Source: Halobellus sp. LT62
GTDB lineage: Archaea; Halobacteriota; Halobacteria; Halobacteriales; Haloferacaceae
Reading direction: 5' to 3'
Length of the DNA: 64,000 bases
Assembly (NCBI RefSeq): GCF_037031285.1
Contig: NZ_JAYEZO010000001.1
Location: forward strand, 1,550,001-1,614,000
The stretch's first letter is position 1, and each line of letters begins with the position of its first letter. The position numbers and the translations under genes are program-made. The notes under the pieces are model-generated. The model ran no database searches and was not told where the DNA came from. It saw only the letters and a list, made by a program, of their open reading frames with translations. This document shows, one piece after another, positions 61,252 to 64,000 of this stretch.

Positions 61252-61704
61252 TCACTCCACGTCGATATCGACGGTTCGGGCTTCTTCAACGTCGATCTTC
61301 GGAAGCGTCACGGTCAGGACGCCGTTTTTCATCCGTGCGGTGACTTCGTCTTTTTCCACCTCGTCGGGCAGGCGGATCGATCGGTGCATCGACTTCTCAC
61401 GTCGCTCCTGTCGGAGGTAATTTTCCTCCGCTGTTTCAGTTTCCATATCGCGGTTCGCTTCGATTCGGAGGGCGTGATCCGTCACGTTGAGGACGACGTC
61501 CTCGCGCTCGAACCCGGGTAGATCGACGGTCACGACGAACTCGTCGTCGTGTTCGACGATGTCGACTGCCATCGACTCGAACTCCGTCGACCACCGTCCG
61601 AACGGGCCGTCCGATTCCCAGAACCGACCCGAATCTTCGAACTGTCTGCTCATCCGATCGAACAATTTTTCCAACTCTTCGAATGGGTTACTTCGTGCGC
61701 TCAT
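61252..61704 (-). CDS. Hsp20/alpha-crystallin small heat-shock protein
   Basis: Chaperone of 150 residues. The alpha-crystallin domain spans about 50-140 with VTVDLPGFEREDVVLNVTDH and the A-x-x-x-N-G-V-L motif as RMKNGVLTVTLPK. It holds unfolding proteins during stress and would assemble into oligomers. The start at 61704 (MSARSNPFEELEKLF) is supported by a TATA-like GTATTATCG near -27. It is followed by the phosphoribosyltransferase gene. Confidence 0.9.
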   Translation of the reverse strand: MSARSNPFEELEKLFDRMSRQFEDSGRFWESDGPFGRWSTEFESMAVDIVEHDDEFVVTVDLPGFEREDVVLNVTDHALRIEANRDMETETAEENYLRQERREKSMHRSIRLPDEVEKDEVTARMKNGVLTVTLPKIDVEEARTVDIDVE

Positions 61705-61809
61705 AGTTGGGGACTCTCCCGATAATACTACGGCGACCAACCGCAAATATTCTCGGGTCACTACGATCCGTTCTTGGGATACTGTGACCCGTTGTCGGGA
61801 CCTCCGCGA

Positions 61810-62096
61810 TCAGTACGGTGGCGATTCACTTTCGATAACTCCGGCGAGGTTGTCGAGTTCGTTGGCAAGCAACACCACGAGGTCGTCAAGCGTCACGATT
61901 CCGGTGCGTCCATCGCTCTCGTCGGTACCGGCATTCGACGTACCGCGTGTTCGTGCATCTGTCTGATCGTCTCGAACATCTCGGCATCGTCCTCCGTCGA
62001 CGGTTCGTCAGATGAACTGCTAATTTCATGTGCTAGACACTGCGGTTCCGACCCCTCCTTCCTCGATGCTGCCGCGATAGTATTCCTACTATCCAT
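61810..62096 (-). pseudogene. CBS-domain protein remnant
   Basis: The minus strand reads EMFETIRQMHEHAVRRMPV, a CBS-domain segment, in one frame that stops at 61893. Near 61925 the homology passes to another frame: TDESDGRTGIVTLDDLVVLL, then ANELDNLAGVIESESPPY and a stop at 61810-61812, the usual C-terminus of haloarchaeal CBS proteins. The first CBS half is missing. A single-base indel plus N-terminal loss explain the pattern. Confidence 0.75.
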
Positions 62097-62201
62097 ATGG
62101 AGCGATTACCGTTCAGATACGGCTCTCTTACTGGTAACAAAAGTACGTTTGTTATGGAAATAAGCGAGGGCTTCCATTCACTTCGATCGCACACGCTCTT
62201 G

Positions 62202-62966
62202 TTACTGGTACATCGTCGGTCCCCGAGGTTCTTCGAGTTCCGACTGTTGCGCCGCGGCGATCTGTTGGTAGTGGCGTGCGACCTCTTCCATCTGGGTCCG
62301 AATCTGATCGGCCTGCGCTTCCAGTTCCGTCGTGTCGATGTCGAACTCCACCAGCGGTTCGAGCGCGTTCTCGATTACCGAACGAGCGGCGGCGGGGTCA
62401 GGAAGGTACGGGTTCGACTTCACGATTAGAACTGCGGCCGGAACGCCGGCCTGATTGCACTCGGAGACGAGCGCGCCGGTTATCCCTCCGAGTAGTCCGA
62501 GGCCCGGCGCGGGTTCGATGTCGGCGTCTCGGAGCTGAGACTCGACGGCGTCTGTGGTGGCGATGCCCACGACATCGCCGATTTGCGCTTCCGTTTCCGC
62601 GGGCGCGCCGGCGAGAAAGACCGCCCGTTCGAACTCCTGTGCGAGGTCGTCGAGGATGCACCGACTCAACGCTCTGAACGACTGGCCGGGGAGTGCTACG
62701 TCACTCCGTAGGGTCATTACGTCCGGACCCTCGCCCGCATACACTCTAACGAGGTCTCGGACGCGGCCGTCTTTGAACGAGGTGATCGGCGGGAAATCCG
62801 CGGAGATGACGTTTCCGTGGTGTTCGAGATCGAGCTGTCTGGTGATGACGTCCGCGGCGATTGCTGCCACTAATCCGTGGCCGGGAAGGCCCTCGATCAA
62901 CGTCGGTTTCGATGCGTTGAGCTGTGTGATTCTCTCGAATCTGACCGAACTGTTTTCCTTCGACAT
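62202..62966 (-). CDS. PAC2-family protein (proteasome assembly chaperone-like)
   Basis: Protein of 254 residues. Typical PAC2 features are TLIEGLPGHGLVAAIAADVI near the N-terminus, SADFPPITSFKDGRVRD and GLLGGITGALVSECNQAGVP. Eukaryotic relatives help build the proteasome; the archaeal role is not settled. The C-terminal 50 residues form a helix with Gln/Glu repeats, possibly a coiled coil. It is a typical chromosomal gene and may mark the end of the decayed region. Confidence 0.87.
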   Translation of the reverse strand: MSKENSSVRFERITQLNASKPTLIEGLPGHGLVAAIAADVITRQLDLEHHGNVISADFPPITSFKDGRVRDLVRVYAGEGPDVMTLRSDVALPGQSFRALSRCILDDLAQEFERAVFLAGAPAETEAQIGDVVGIATTDAVESQLRDADIEPAPGLGLLGGITGALVSECNQAGVPAAVLIVKSNPYLPDPAAARSVIENALEPLVEFDIDTTELEAQADQIRTQMEEVARHYQQIAAAQQSELEEPRGPTMYQ

Positions 62967-63295
62967 CGTATCAACGAAATCGGATTACTTCGTATTCAGT
63001 GTATCCGTCGTCTGAGCGATACTGTTTAGTTGAAGTGAAAGTGGAGGGTCGATACGGAGAAGACTGCGGAAGCCCCCGCTGTCTCGGTTTCTAGGGCTCG
63101 CTGTCACCGAGGGCCGAAGTTTTCCGAGATGATGAGAGCGCGGCCTCTTCCAATCCCACCCAGCAGCGGTTCTTCGGCCGGCTATCGCGTAACTAAACGC
63201 GACCGCCGTATCCGGAACCACAAGCTAGTGCTGTCGGTTTCGCATCGGAGAGTGGTTCCTACTGGTCGGGGGCGTATCGGAATCCACCGACGTCG
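62967..63295. other. intergenic region, 329 bp, no recognised feature
   Basis: The stretch lies between the PAC2 start and the amidohydrolase stop. It must hold the PAC2 promoter at its left end. The frames on either strand are short and have no acidic bias. I see no repeat or RNA motif. Confidence 0.5.
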
Positions 63296-64000
63296 CTATA
63301 TGCCGAATAGCTCCCGAGCGTTTGTCTCGAATATCTTTTGCTTCTGTTCATCACTCAGACCTTCGACATTATCGACTGCAGCCGGGGCGTCGAAGTCTTG
63401 GTGCGGGCGATCCGAACAGTATATCACTTGATCTTCGAGGTCGGCGCGTTCGATGAGGTCGACGACGTCGACCATTTTGGTCGCCTCCTCGGGAAGCGGT
63501 TGGGTGCCGTAGTAGAACTCAGAGAGATACTCGCTCGGGAGTTGTGAAAGCTCGGCGAACTCGCTGGACCGTTCGAGGTACTCACGGTCTAGCCGCTCGC
63601 CCAGCGCGGGAATCCACGAGAGGCCGCCCTCCCAGAACCCGAAGTCGACGTCGTACTTTTCGGCGATCCCGCGTAGGATCAGGCTGTTCGCGTGCCACAT
63701 CTTCGGGATCGTGTGCCCGAGCGTGTGGAACTCCGCGAAATTCTTCGGCTGCATTCCGGCGATCGGGAACCCGGCGACGATGCCCGTCGTCGAGTGCAGA
63801 ATGATCGGCAGGTCGTGTTTCTCTGCGGCCTCGTAGATCGGTTCGTAGCTTTCGTGCCCCATCGGGAACGTGGGGCCGACGTCGGTGATCATCGCGCCGA
63901 CGATGCCGTCTTCGTCGCCGTAGCGTTCGATTTCCTCGGCGCTTTCTTCGGGGTGGTTGCCGAATATGTAGAGCTTCGCGTAGTAGGTGCCGTCCCCGCG
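63296..64000 (-). CDS. amidohydrolase-2 family metal-dependent hydrolase (5' end outside window)
   Basis: The last 235 or so residues of a TIM-barrel hydrolase/decarboxylase of the COG2159 type. Visible features are the metal or base His in LPIILHSTTG, the segment PKMWHANSLILRGIAEKYD and the late catalytic Asp in YCSDRPHQDFD. The frame continues past 64000 with YYAKLYIFGNHPEESAEEIE, so the start lies outside. Family members hydrolyse or decarboxylate ring and dicarboxylic compounds; it may begin another catabolic cluster. Confidence 0.85.
   Translation of the reverse strand, partial: RGDGTYYAKLYIFGNHPEESAEEIERYGDEDGIVGAMITDVGPTFPMGHESYEPIYEAAEKHDLPIILHSTTGIVAGFPIAGMQPKNFAEFHTLGHTIPKMWHANSLILRGIAEKYDVDFGFWEGGLSWIPALGERLDREYLERSSEFAELSQLPSEYLSEFYYGTQPLPEEATKMVDVVDLIERADLEDQVIYCSDRPHQDFDAPAAVDNVEGLSDEQKQKIFETNARELFGI

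Noticed and set aside
1-64000. CRISPR array or intact insertion sequence
   Set aside because: No regularly spaced repeats with spacers and no transposase with flanking inverted repeats were found. The hairpin block near 27.4 kb lacks any transposase gene.

Overview
The window comes from a haloarchaeon (class Halobacteria). The proteins are strongly acidic, the DNA is GC-rich, and many genes have a TATA-like box about 25-30 bases before the start codon with no ribosome binding site, as expected for leaderless archaeal transcripts. Lineage-typical families are present: a halocyanin, a HalOD1 domain, a bacterio-opsin-activator-type HTH regulator, PRC-barrel and DUF5789 proteins, and DUF2270. The exact genus cannot be read from the sequence. 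All functions rest on motif and family recognition by eye; no database search was run.

Region 1 (about 1-35 kb) is an intact catabolic and transport island. It holds three GMC flavin alcohol oxidoreductases, two zinc alcohol dehydrogenases, an SDR and an aldehyde dehydrogenase. Activation and downstream steps are a PaaK-type CoA ligase, a large acetyl-CoA-synthetase-like ligase, a BKACE-type beta-keto acid cleavage enzyme, a thiolase and a four-gene 2-oxoacid dehydrogenase complex. Also present are a sulfatase, a family-5 peptide-type ABC importer, a MATE exporter and redox proteins. Set among the oxidoreductases are a CGSC-motif relative of the poorly understood UGSC (seleno)protein family and two copies of a larger conserved protein that I associate with that family. 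The most economical reading is import of an oligomeric or alcohol-type substrate, oxidation of alcohols to acids, CoA activation and thiolytic or BKACE cleavage to acetyl-CoA. The substrate is unknown.

Region 2 (about 35-62 kb) begins with a tyrosine recombinase and is accessory in character. It carries membrane and stress-type genes: AI-2E transporters, DUF1328, DUF2238-like, DUF2270, YihY/BrkB, Hsp20 with a phosphoribosyltransferase, PRC-barrel, DUF5789, a glutamate-cysteine ligase homologue and halocyanin. It also contains an unusual density of broken genes, which I reconstructed by reading across frames: an alpha/beta hydrolase, a metzincin-like membrane protein, an acetolactate synthase, a glutamate-1-semialdehyde aminotransferase, a CBS protein, a PRC-barrel fragment and an inverted scrap of a membrane protein. 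Several families occur twice in two blocks (about 40-47 kb and 52-58 kb), including a four-helix membrane family with three copies, two of which overlap a DUF4177 gene.

Region 3 (62-64 kb) has a PAC2-family protein and the 3' part of an amidohydrolase that runs off the window.

The most interesting leads are the CGSC/partner cluster, a solute-binding protein whose two lobes appear in permuted order, the duplicated DUF4177 plus membrane-protein cassette, a metzincin-like domain lacking its catalytic Glu, and a run of five hairpins near 27.4 kb. No tRNA, rRNA, CRISPR array or intact insertion sequence was seen.
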